Source: Alnus glutinosa (lineage: Eukaryota > Streptophyta > Magnoliopsida > Fagales > Betulaceae). From it: 64,000 bases of DNA. Every line of letters begins with the position of its first letter. The stretch's first letter is position 1. The stretch spans positions 39,249,120 through 39,313,119 of the forward strand of contig NC_084887.1 in NCBI RefSeq assembly GCF_958979055.1, read 5' to 3'. Positions 24,007-34,532 of this stretch are shown here, piece after piece. A program made the position numbers and the translations under genes. The notes beneath the pieces were generated by a model. That model was not told the DNA's origin and searched no databases. It worked only from the letters and a program-made list of their open reading frames with translations.

Positions 24007-24493
24007 AAGCATTCCTAGTAGCATCATCAAATTTTACTCATCAAAGAAGTTAAAAATCACTCTTCTCTATTCTGATGAACCACTTTTTAAAAATTTTCCC
24101 AACAGCCTCACCATTTTAACTATTTATTATCATTATTCCATTTAAATAATATTTTTTTCATATTTCTTTATTCTTTCTCTATTTAATCTTTTTAATCTTT
24201 TTACAAAGAATCTTTCATGCCCATGAAATAAGGGCATTATCGTGTGAGAGAGATGGGAGATGGGAGAAGAAAATGAGAGAAAAAAGGGAAAAAGTGTGCT
24301 GATCATATGAGAGAGAAAGGTGAAACAAAATTGGTGAGTGAATATTACTCATCAAAATTGGTGAGTAATTTCACTCATCAAAACTTTTTGGTTAAAATAG
24401 TGAGACTGCTGAGAGTAATTTTTTAGTGTTATCATCAAATTAGCTCACTAAAATAACTAAAAAGTTATTTTAATGAGGTTACTAAAAATGCTC
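24007..24493. mobile_element. PIF/Harbinger-like MITE with TAA duplication
   Basis: The ends AAGCATTCCTAGTAG and (inverted) GAGCATTTTTAGTAACCTCA are diverged inverted repeats, flanked by TAA on both sides (24004-24006, 24494-24496). A TWA target duplication is typical of PIF/Harbinger elements. Internal direct and inverted copies of TTGGTGAGTAAT-like phrases occur at 24330-24380. It ends 44 bp before the ATG of the CCB1 relic. Confidence 0.65.
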
Positions 24494-25241
24494 TAAAACA
24501 CCGTCGATCCTCTTGTTTTTTTCTCTTAGCGAGACCAATGGCAGCTTAAGATATTATCCCCATATCCCCACCCTCTTACTCTTCTCTCTCTTCCTCCCTC
24601 CAAGTTCAACAACAACAGGGGCTTCACCCACCAGAAACCATGGCCCGGACAGGCTCGGAACCCCACCAGAGCCAAGAGGGTGGCGGTGTGTGTCTCCCTC
24701 CAGGACCATGTCTTATCTTTTGCTGCTCTTGGGGAACACCACAATCCATCTTCGCTCATCCTTCTTGCAGAGAGCATGGGTTAGTCGTTGGCTAGCTACT
24801 ATACTTCATTGGGTATTTGGGTCTCTTTGTTATCTCAGTTCCTGGCCTATGGTCACTCATCAAGCGCTCTGTCAAGTCCAAGGTTCCTTCTCATCACTTT
24901 CCCCAACTATTTTCTTGTTTCTTTCTCTAATTTCCCTTGAAATGGTCAGTAATTTGATTTGTTCTTAACATTAACTGCTAGAGGCACGTTTATAAATGAA
25001 GGGGGAAGAGTTTCAGTGGTTATCTTCTCGGATCCAGCTTCTGTGCTGTAGTTTTAACTACAGCATAGATTATTTCAACATCCTTATAATCAAAACGTGA
25101 TCGTTTAAAACTCAAAGTTGTCTTCTTGCGGTTTCCTGTTTTGACGCCGTTCAAGGGTATTGCGTCTTGCTTCTTCACATCTATGCAAACTTGGTTCTTG
25201 GAGCAAGCCCAACAATGAAGGTGACACCTCAGGGGTCAAGC

Positions 25242-25355
25242 GAAAGACCCACACTTAAAAGACCCGGTTCTTAGAAGACCCGTGCTTTGAAGACCCATTG
25301 TTCGGAATATCCATGCTCAAAAGACCCACGCTCCGAAACCTACTGCTCGGAATTC
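25242..25355 (+). repeat. Degenerate ~16-bp minisatellite (AAGACCCRTGCTYNG)
   Basis: About seven diverged tandem units, for example AAGACCCGTGCTTTG, AAGACCCATTGTTCGG and AAGACCCACGCTCCG. Confidence 0.7.
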
Positions 25356-26229
25356 CCGGTGTACAGAAGATCCAATTCAGCTTTCCTCCTTATTTATCTT
25401 GCTTCAGGTCCGCCTGGTGGTTCATGCATCTTGCGATTTTGGAGTTTTCGACTTTAAACCTTTTATTCTCTGGAGGACAATCAATCTGGATTTGCTTCAA
25501 ATGCTGCTGGGCAATTTGAACGGTCTCTTAGCTGGAAGGACTAGCAATAGATTTTTTATATTGGTTCCATTCTTTATATTTAAGAAAAATTTTATTGAAA
25601 ATACCAAAAAAAAAAACCTCCCACAACAATAGATTCGATATATCGGTTCCCTTTTTTATATTGGTTTCCTTCTTTATTCACCCACATTTCCTGTTCAAAG
25701 AAAAAAAAAAAAAAAAAACTCACCCTCCTTTGGTCGAAGAGAGAGAGAGGCCCATTCTGTTACTCTTTATTCATCAAATACAAAATCAGAAACTCATTTC
25801 TTTTGATTCTTTTTCAAACAAATGCAAAGTAAATAGAGAAAGAGAGACCCATTTTTCTTCCTTTTCATTCGCCGAAAACAGAGATTGAAAGAAACCTAAT
25901 GTTCTCCCATCTTAGAAACGAAACTTTCTCACACCAAGTTTCTTGCGTGGTACTTTGATGAGCACTAAGAATAGAAAGAACTGCCAGGTGGCGAAGAAAG
26001 TGTGACCCAGATCAACAACGAGAGTGATTTTGGCTTTCGCTTGACCCCCACCAAGACTCAACCCAACCTCAGACTAATCTGGGCAAGAAGGAAAATCTTT
26101 GCCTCTGTTGCTGGGCTTTCGTCAAGAAACGGCTTGCACATATGTGGAGAAGCAAGATGAAGATGAAGACGTTTCTACTTGGACCGACAATTTTTTATAT
26201 AACTTGTTAATTGAACACGAAGTTAACGA

Positions 26230-26830
26230 GTTAGGGTTAAGTTCAAGAGAGTTTAGATCATAAAAAAAATTGATCCGTTAGATCCGTTTAATAAACGGGT
26301 TATTATCAGGTCAACTTGTTTGACCCATATACTTAAACCTATTTTTTTAACATTAAAAAGTAAACCTAAACAATCATGCTACCTCTCTTTTTCTCTCACT
26401 GTTTAAAGAGTAAAGACTAAACTAAAAAAACTCACAAAAGACAAAACAAGTCTTTCTTTTATTGAGTTAGAACTTGAACAAAAAAGGTAAAGATTAAAAA
26501 AATCGGCTGATTTTTTTTTTTTTTTTCAAGTTTTCGAATTTAAACCAAAACAAGTAAACAATAAAACAACTCAATGTTTCATAATTTCAAGTGTGGAGTA
26601 ATATGATTATTGAAACAATATGATTTTTTTTAGTTTAAATTTGTGTTTTTATTTTTATAGACTTTATTATATAATGGGTCAAACGGGTCGTGTCAACCTG
26701 TTTTTTAAGTGGGTTGTGTTAGGATCGAAGGGTCTGACCCTTTTAGTTAAACGGGTCGTGTCAGAGTTGACCCTTAACGGGTTGGCGGGTCAAACGGGTT
26801 AACCTGAACCTGACACACAAATCCATTTTG
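26230..26830. repeat. GGGTCAACCCG-type dispersed repeat
   Basis: Many variants of AAACGGGTCGTGTCA and GGGTCAAACGGGTTAACC, ending CCATTTTGACAGCCC. This style is common in plant non-autonomous transposons. Ends and target duplication could not be set. Confidence 0.5.
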
Positions 26831-27697
26831 ACAGCCCTAATTCTCACTGCCCTTAAACGAAGTCAAACAGGAAACCACCAAAAGAAAAGTTTGCTTCAAC
26901 AACTTTGAGTTAAAAACTATTGCGTTTTAATTAAGAGAATTTTTAAACAATCTTAGCCATTCATTAATTTACAGCATCTTTAAAACTATAGCATAAAAGC
27001 CAGATCCTATCTTCTCACTAATTTAATTGGGATGCCATATCAGATTGTGCAGAAGACGTTTATAGGTGAAGGAGAAGGGGAAAAGGCACCTAATCAGGTC
27101 GCAGGGGAAATCCTATCTTTCTTCACCCGCAACAATTTTGTGGTGATTGATAGAGGAGAGACCATTACGTAAGCCACCACCATCACCATCCTCCTGCAGA
27201 GTCCAAAAATCATTGTTGTTGTTTTGGTGAAGTTGTATAACATTAACATATGATTCTTTCTTTTCTTTTTTATTTGATTAAAGATTTGAAGGCATGATGG
27301 TTCCAAACCGAGGTAAAGCAGCACTGCTCACTTTCTGCACCTGCATCAGCCTGGGAAGCGTGGCCCTAGTTCTTACAATAACTGTACCAGATTTTGGCAA
27401 TAATTGGTTCTGGCTTGCGGTCCTAAGCCCATAGGCGTTTAAGTGTCCTGTGATTAGTTATCTAGGTAACATGTAATCTGAAATACTAACACTTATGAGA
27501 ATGGAACACACAGGAGCTTATTACAGGAACCAGCATCAAGAAAGGAGCAGATAAAGGTTAAATTGGTGGTTGCATATGATGGGACATTTTCAGAGATCAC
27601 AGTTCAAGGGGATGACCAACAAGTAGAGCAATTGAGGAAGGAGCTTCAGTTAAGTGAAAAGGGCATGGTGTATGTCAAGGGAATCTTCGAGAGGTGA

Positions 27698-28367
27698 TCA
27701 AGGTTTCTTTTATAAATAACCCACACAATTGTCTGGGCCGGTGCATGCATGCAAACAACCATGAAAACTTTGACCAGTCAACGTATGAGATGTACCTGTG
27801 TGTTCAAACTATTATCACAGAGGGGTTACGTTTGAAGCTTGAAATTTTACTTTTTTGTAGAGGCATAAATTAGCATGTACTCAAGTTTCAGTTATATTAA
27901 GCATGTAACCAACCAAAAGGGCACTATGACTTTGTAATGCATATATTTGCAGCGCAGTAACACGTAGTCAGAACAAGATACCTGACTTCAAACCTCTAAC
28001 CCCAACAAATCCCCTCCCTGAACCAAAGGAAAGGTTAAGAAAAAAAGAAGAGAGAAAAAAACACCACTATTCATTACCATAACACCAGAGCAAACCTAAT
28101 TAAATAATTTAAAACCTGCCCTGAAATTGTAGAAGAGTTTTAAAATCATCAAAGCTCAACAAAGAGGCCGGGCAACTTATTCAGAATTCAGAACATCACC
28201 AACAGTACCGGTTTACAATGTTCAAGTTACATGAAAATTTCTAAACATGCCCAAGGAAGGGGCTTCAATAAAAAATGTCCACAACAAATCTTCGACATTA
28301 TCGGATCAAATTAAATAATATTGGGATCACAAAATAACAGTTGTTTGCAAGAAAACAACCCCGATTC
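27698..28367. other. Spacer between convergent CCB1 relic and Rieske gene
   Basis: No gene. The right part (about 28130-28367) is the probable 3' UTR of the minus-strand Rieske gene. Confidence 0.45.
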
Positions 28368-31301
28368 TCAACCAATCATTAACTTGTTCTCATCCAAAAA
28401 GGTGTAAGTTGGTACCTCCAAATTGTATGGGGCTGGCCCTTTACGAATCCTGCCAGAGATATCATAATGGGATCCATGGCATGGGCAAAACCATCCACCA
28501 AAATCACCAGCATTTGGCAATGGAATGCAACCCAGATGTGTGCAGACCCCAACAACGATAAGCCATTCAGGGTCCTTAACCCTATCTGCATCCTGCTGTG
28601 GGTCACGAAGAGATCCAACATCAACACTATTTGCCAGCTTTATATCATCCTCAGTTCGGCGCCTGATGAAGACTGGCTTTCCACGCCACTTAACAGTCAC
28701 AGTGGAGCCTGGCTCAATGCTGGAGAGATCAACCTCAAGCGAGGCCAGTGCAAGAACATCCTTGCTTGCTGACATGCTCAGCACAAACTTGAGGACAAGG
28801 AGACGAATCAGCGAGGCATAAACAAACCTGCCACCGGTCAGGACAAAATAGGCAAATGCCCGCTTGCTGGGGTCACCTGGAGGATAACGCTCATGGTTGT
28901 GGTCATCATAAACTATCTTCGATGTAGGGTTCTTAACAGCTGCAACAGTGGCAGGAACATCTGGAATTATGCCGTTTTCCTTTGTTGGCGTCAGAGAATC
29001 AGAAGCAAAACCTGGAATAACCAATCATTTGCCAACAAGAATTATAAGAAAGGCACAAGAAGCAAAATGCACTACCATGTCTTCGCTCAACAATATGTTA
29101 CAGAATGCAAACAAACCAATAGAAAAAGCCGTCCAAGCTTTAAGGGGCAAAGGGTGATGACAAGCTTCAAATAGACACTAACAATCAGGTGCAACTTGCT
29201 TCATGATGAAAGAAACAGAATATTTTTTCCTTCTTTTTTTTTTTTTCATCTTGACATACAATCTTCATGCTTTTTTCAGCTGCCTTTATTTTTATGTCCC
29301 AGGTACCTCGGTAATCACAAGAAACAAAAGAGCAAACTCTAGAAATAGGGAATATGCAAATAAATATTCTTATGCACTGACTTATGCATATCAACACATC
29401 TGGTTGGATAAGCCTACGTTTGTATCTCATCTGAAAAGCAAATCAGTCCAAATGTAATGCTGGAAGCCATAACTCGTTATCCTATGGCTTGTTAAAGAAA
29501 TGTAAACCCTGAAGACATTGCCAGATTCTTCCATTGCCCATCTTAACTTGGTCTTCGTTAAATATCATTTCAAACACAGGCTATAGTTTCTCAAACAGCA
29601 ACTCTAAAACAGCATATAATTAATATTAGGAAGAGGATACCATCCTGTTTAATAGTATTGCATTCTTTATGCACAAAATATCTAAATGCACCATCGCAAA
29701 TGACTAAAAGCAGCACAACACCAAGGTGAAAAATATCAACTGAGATGAATAACAACATTTAACTCCACAACCCTTCCTATAAATAAAGTCTTCAACTGGT
29801 TGTATCAGGAGATTTCCCATCACTGATAACAACAGAGTACCACAAGACCACATATTTAAAAATCAAAATTTATTGTAACCCAAATTAAATATCAAAATAT
29901 TCCTGTCTTTCAAATCTCAAGTGAAGTAGCCTTTTTTTAATTGGGGAAGGAGTGGTCGTTTTACTACCAAATAATTACTTATCAAAAAAAAATTACTAAC
30001 AAATAATTATTAACAGGTAGTAACAATGGTATATGAGGTCAACAAGGTAATAAGCCACATACAAATAAAACAAAATCTTTGATATTATGATTCTAGGTAT
30101 AAATCTTATTAGGAGGAAGTAATAATAAGTTACAAGTTGTTGAAGCCAAACCAGCAAAACCAATAATTCTCTTTGTTTATACAAGAAAGCCTATTCGTCA
30201 ACATTTCAATTTTGAGGATAGATACAACTATTTGTTATTTGTTTATTTTTTATTTTTATAAGTAGATACAACCATTTATTAAAACATGACCCACAACATT
30301 ACTAGCCGATATTATCGAACATTGTTTAGACAACAATCTACAATGTTGCGCATCTCATTTCCTTAAGTGTCAAATTCCAATTTCAAGGGGCAACTTGAGA
30401 TAGGGACACCTGAACTCCGGTTATGCTTTCCTTCATCTTTAGTCGAACCAAAATTAAAGATAAGAGGAAAAGAAAAAACACACATAAGAAGAAAAGAAAA
30501 GAAGCACATTGGAAAACCGGAAAGCTTCAACCACAAATAAAAATCCCACCAAACATGGTATAAAAAACAAAAACAACAAGTTCATTTCTACAAACACCAA
30601 CCAAATCCTGCCATCCGTTTACAGCATCAGTATCAACGTTTTCTAACCTTTGATTCCCGTATGAAAACATAGTCCTACAGTTATATCCAACGTTGAGAAC
30701 CAGTTTCCACTCTCCATTAACCATAGCAATAGATACAGCTCGCCCTCTCCCAAATACCAAAAACATATTACACAAAATCAATCTCAACCAAGCAATGAAG
30801 ATATTTCTAAACAACAAAGCAGATATATGCTTTGGCATTGCTTATGAAATTTCCGCAACATAACACAATCCAAAAAAAAAAATCAACGCAGACTAGACAA
30901 CAATCATTACGAACAACTTGCCAAACACAATCCCATAAATTCCACGAAAAAAAGAAGAAGTCCTAATTCGATGAATCGACAGTGATTATGTGATTTTAAG
31001 AAATGTTTTTATTTTATTATATTTCTGATTTCAATCATAAGAAAAAGAAACACGAAAACTTTTGAGAATATGTTAAAGGGAAGAGGAAGAAACCCTAACC
31101 TCTGAAGGGTAGGTGGAATAGGTCAGGTCTGAGGGAAAAGGAGGAGTAGGTGGAGCCGTTTGATCTGGGGTGATCGGTGGACGACGAATCACAGCCGTTG
31201 ACGAGGAAATCACGGGAGACGAGGGACGAGGCCGCCTGATTGAGCCTCCACGGCGACGACGGAGACAGAGACGATAGCCGCCTCGCTGCAACCCTCAACA
31301 T
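28368..31301 (-). CDS. UCR1: Cytochrome b-c1 complex subunit Rieske, mitochondrial
   Basis: Two coding exons, 31100-31301 and 28368-29011, joined in phase (846 nt, 281 aa). The product is the Rieske iron-sulphur protein of respiratory complex III, passing electrons from ubiquinol to cytochrome c1 at the inner mitochondrial membrane. The N-terminus [19 protein letters not shown] is Arg/Ser-rich with few acids, a typical mitochondrial presequence. A membrane segment lies around [19 protein letters not shown]. The [2Fe-2S] ligands are in CTHLGC (C224, H226) and CPCHGS (C243, H246), with C229/C245 as the expected disulphide. Length fits the plant family. The single intron is 2.1 kb. The gene is convergent with the CCB1 relic. 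Confidence 0.96.
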
Positions 31302-32053
31302 CTTCTTCTTCTATCACTGACTTTAACCTCGCCAAGTATTTGGGACCTTTGCGAGAGAGAGATTAAAAGCCTAAACTCTTTTTTCTTTTTCTTTTTCTTC
31401 TCTTTTTTAGTAAAGGCCAACTCTTTTGAGAGAGAGAACAGGAATTGACTGTGATCGGTTCTGATCAGGTTGTGTCTCTGATTTTGACACGTCGTCCTAT
31501 TAGTCAGATCAGAGGCCAAACCCAAATTATATTTTAGAATAGGAAAAAATGTAAAATTGTTCTGACTTAATTTACAAATTTGCACGTTGCAGTATCAAAA
31601 ATAATTCAGAAGTTTATGTGATAGGCGAAAATAACAATTTACTTCCTAGAGTGAATTCCTTTTTATAATTTAACAGGATATGTTTGGTTGTCACATCAGA
31701 CCCAATCAGAACGCAACATGTGTCGCTCTTTAATTAAAAAAAATATAAATTTATTAAAATAAACTGAAATTCACTCCAATGAGTAAATTATCATTTTTGC
31801 CTACCACATCGATATTTGAATTATTTTTTATACCACATGAAGTAATTTATAAATTAGATCAACCATAAGTCCACATGGATCAATTTTGCATTTTTCCCTT
31901 TAGAATAATGCTAGATAATATAACAATAGTTGGTTAGAGATTCTCTTTAGCCCATCTCGTATAGGAGATATGCAAATTTACTATTGAATTTGTGGAACTC
32001 ACATGTAAATTAGCAAAAGAGATGGGCAAAATATAAAAATCAAACATTTCTCT
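31302..32053. other. Upstream region of the Rieske gene
   Basis: Contains the promoter and leader side of the minus-strand gene (pyrimidine-rich on the sense strand just above the ATG), then AT-rich DNA with no gene. Positions 31905-32050 look like a degraded MITE. Confidence 0.4.
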
Positions 32054-32163
32054 AAGGACATAGTTTTTCCTCCAAATTGAATTGGATGAGTTTCGTTTAA
32101 CCCAATATATAAAAATGTTATGTACCGATTTTGGAAGCGAGAATCACATGTAACTATGTCCTT
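32054..32163. mobile_element. Small element with 12-bp inverted ends
   Basis: AAGGACATAGTT (32054-32065) and AACTATGTCCTT (32152-32163) are exact inverses. The interior (CTCCAAATTG ... AACCCAAT) is shared with 10455-10525. Confidence 0.6.
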
Positions 32164-32214
32164 CCTATCATATGGGAAAATAGTTGCTTATGCAGGCATC
32201 GAGGGAATGCTCCA

Positions 32215-32670
32215 TAACCTCTGAATATAGCATAGTTTGGAAGAATCTATGGGCGTTAAATATTCCTGGAGTGGTGACAATTTTTTTATGGAATGAGTGT
32301 AATAATTTGTTGCCGGCCAAAGAAAATCTTTCTTTAAAAAAAAGGTGACGCCAGACCTGTTGTGCCCAATTTGCAGGGTGGAGGCGGAAACTATTTCTCA
32401 TATTTGACGGGTTGTCCGTATTCGTGAAGTGTATGTAGATAATTTCCTAGGAAAATCTAAAAATGTTCAAGTGGTGGGATGATTCCTTCTAGTTAACATG
32501 TGAGCTTCTGTACAAACCTGAAAAGGAAGATGTTGAGTTATTGGTTACAGTGTCTCGAAGGATATGGCTCCGTTGAAATGCTGTGGTCTTTTGGAGGCGA
32601 TCTGCTAAACCCAACACAGCTTGTTAAAAATGCTATGGAAGCTACGAAAATTTTTTATATGGCGAAATAG
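32215..32670 (+). mobile_element. LINE 3' fragment (zf-RVT region), decayed
   Basis: The plus-strand translation reads IVWKNLWALNIPGVVTIFLW, then NNLLPAKENL and DLLCPICRVEAETISHI. That is the zinc-binding zf-RVT region of an L1-type ORF2. It is followed by traces of the downstream segment (RRIWLR ... NAVVF). Stops and frameshifts are present. It is less well preserved than the LINE at 257-5040 and on the opposite strand. Confidence 0.75.
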
Positions 32671-34532
32671 AAGGAAAAAACCAAGGAGTATATCACCCCA
32701 AACACGGTAGTCCCACTGTGACGTTACATATTGCTTGGGGTGTGGGAATGGAGATGTGTTTATATGTATATTTGCACCATTCTTAAAACAACGCATTATA
32801 AGCGTGTTTATGCAAGAATGAATAGTACTAAGGTAGGTGACTTTTATGGAAATTTTAATTCAATAGAGTTAAAAGCGAAAAATATTGTGTCGTTTTGGGT
32901 GGGTTGTTACACCCAAGGTAAAAGCCACCCCTTATGAGTAGGGGCGGGCAAAACTCGCAAAACCTGATCCGGTCTGCAAAAAAAAAAAAAAAAACCACAA
33001 AATTTGGAGAAAAATCTTGTCTAAATGAGCTTATTTACAATTGCAATTAATCGCCGACATAAGTTATATCCCATTAGGTCTTTTTATCTGAAATTTAGGG
33101 TTGATATCGCAGACTTGATTCCAGGAAGAGTAACCACTCATCCACGGGAAAATACCTAGTATCACTTATATATTGCATTGGTAGATACTGCACTCTTTGT
33201 TACATTATCTGCTAGAATGACTGTAGTAGGATTTGGACTAATCCCATTGTTTTTCTTTCTTTGGGACACGATCAAATCGCTTGGAGCCAGCCAATAGAGG
33301 AATCGACAATTTCAGGAGCTTGTTTCTTACCATTGTGAAGTACCCATCCAAGGCAACGTTCTCAAATAAAATCCTTCCTTACATAGCTTTCCTTGATTCA
33401 ACTCTGCCAGACTTTGTACCTCCTCAATCTGATTTGCACAGCGCAATCAAAGTAGCAGCAAGAACTAAAACAGCATCAATGTGCAGCCCTTAATTCCACG
33501 TCAAAAATCAAAGCAAGCAATTGGCAACAAGCAAGATGGTGTTCTCTGACTCTTGCAACTATATTTTTAAAAATGATTGTTGCAGTTAACAAGGTAAAAG
33601 GACTGTTTATTAGACATTCCTATGAGTATGATGATTCATCATATGGTTGTTGAAATTAGTTCCTTACAAATTCTTAATATTTCTCCCAACTCAACAACCA
33701 GGATAAGAATTAAGGAGCACAATCTAGCTTTTATCTGTATGATATTCAAGATGGTTATAGAAACTTATTACAAGCCGATCTCTTTTAAAAATCAATGTGA
33801 ATTTTTAACCTACTCCACAAATTAAAATCAGATAAAGGTAAGAGATGGAAAACTTAGATAGTGAAGAATCTAAAATTCAAATGTTACCTTGGTTTACTAC
33901 CAAAAGCTTTTTCGGACGAAACGTCACAGAAGAACATATAAGAAATTACTTAATCAATTTCATTACCATTGCCAAGGTCTATAAATTGAAGTACAAAAAA
34001 TTTGGAATATCAAACCTTTTTGACTTGACATTACCCTGATGAGATTACAGCTATTACATATTCCAAAATGGTGGAAATCTGAAATTCATACCTGTGAAAC
34101 GTAATATAAATCTTCATATTTTTCAAGGGTCTGGGTAACATAGATGCAGATTTGAGAAGATTACAAACACCGTCATGAAAGGATTACAAATCCATTAAAT
34201 GTTTTGTCTTGGTTTTTCCTCATGTAATTTTCCCAAGAATCAGAGGAATCTTTTTTGTGAAGTAAAAATTAAAAATTGAAGCACTGAAGAAGGAAACTGC
34301 TCCCTGCTTACCCTGCATACTTCAGTTAAACCATCTGTAGCCAACTTGTGAACTCTTTACTATATGATGAATGGTCATGGATATGACAAGCTAATGTTGC
34401 AGTGCTTGGAGGAACTTGCAGAAACACACTATGGATCAAGCGTCTAATCAAATCATTGTCATCGGAAGGACAAATAAAGAGTACATTTATCACATTCTCT
34501 AAGGTTATAAGGTAGATCTGAAATTAAAAACT
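32671..34532. other. Spacer between LINE fragment and SNM1, with probable SNM1 3' UTR
   Basis: No gene supported. An open frame at 33281-33493 matches nothing I recognise. The bases just below 34533 are the probable 3' UTR of SNM1. Confidence 0.45.

Larger units (their letters stand above)
25021..27015. mobile_element. Candidate insertion with inverted ends inside the CCB1 relic intron
   Basis: The 5' motif GGATCCAGCTTCTGTGCTGT at 25030 and the inverse of GGATCTGGCTTTTATGCTAT at about 27005 are related and face each other about 2 kb apart. Between them lie a 16-bp minisatellite, purine-rich tracts and repeat DNA with no transposase. A third copy of the end motif is at 51937. Whether the two copies are one element's ends or two separate short insertions is unclear. 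Confidence 0.4.
24538..27697 (+). pseudogene. CCB1: Pseudogene of CCB1 (cofactor assembly of complex C, cytochrome b6f biogenesis)
   Basis: Homology runs in exon-like blocks: 24538-24882 (ends VPGLWSLIKRSVKSK), 27044-27168 (IVQKTFIGEGEGEKAPNQ ... RGETI), 27284 to about 27431 (FEGMMVPNRGKAAL ... VPDFGNNW) and 27514-27697 (VQGDDQQVEQL ... KGIFER). The order and wording match CCB1, a chloroplast thylakoid protein needed for haem attachment to cytochrome b6. Lesions: a stop at codon 4, an in-frame TAG and an 8-bp insertion later in block 1, a TAG and lost donor at the end of block 3, and a one-base deletion in block 4. Introns are kept, so it is a decayed genomic copy rather than a retrocopy. Intron 1 holds about 2.1 kb of inserted repeats. 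A working copy is expected elsewhere. Confidence 0.85.

Noticed and set aside
25595-26160. Possible gene fragment in purine-rich sequence within the CCB1 relic intron
   Set aside because: Frames are short and interrupted and I recognised no protein family; treated as repeat or intron DNA.
33281-33493. 70-codon open frame between the Rieske and SNM1 genes
   Set aside because: No recognisable family or splice partner; could be a chance frame in the SNM1 downstream region.
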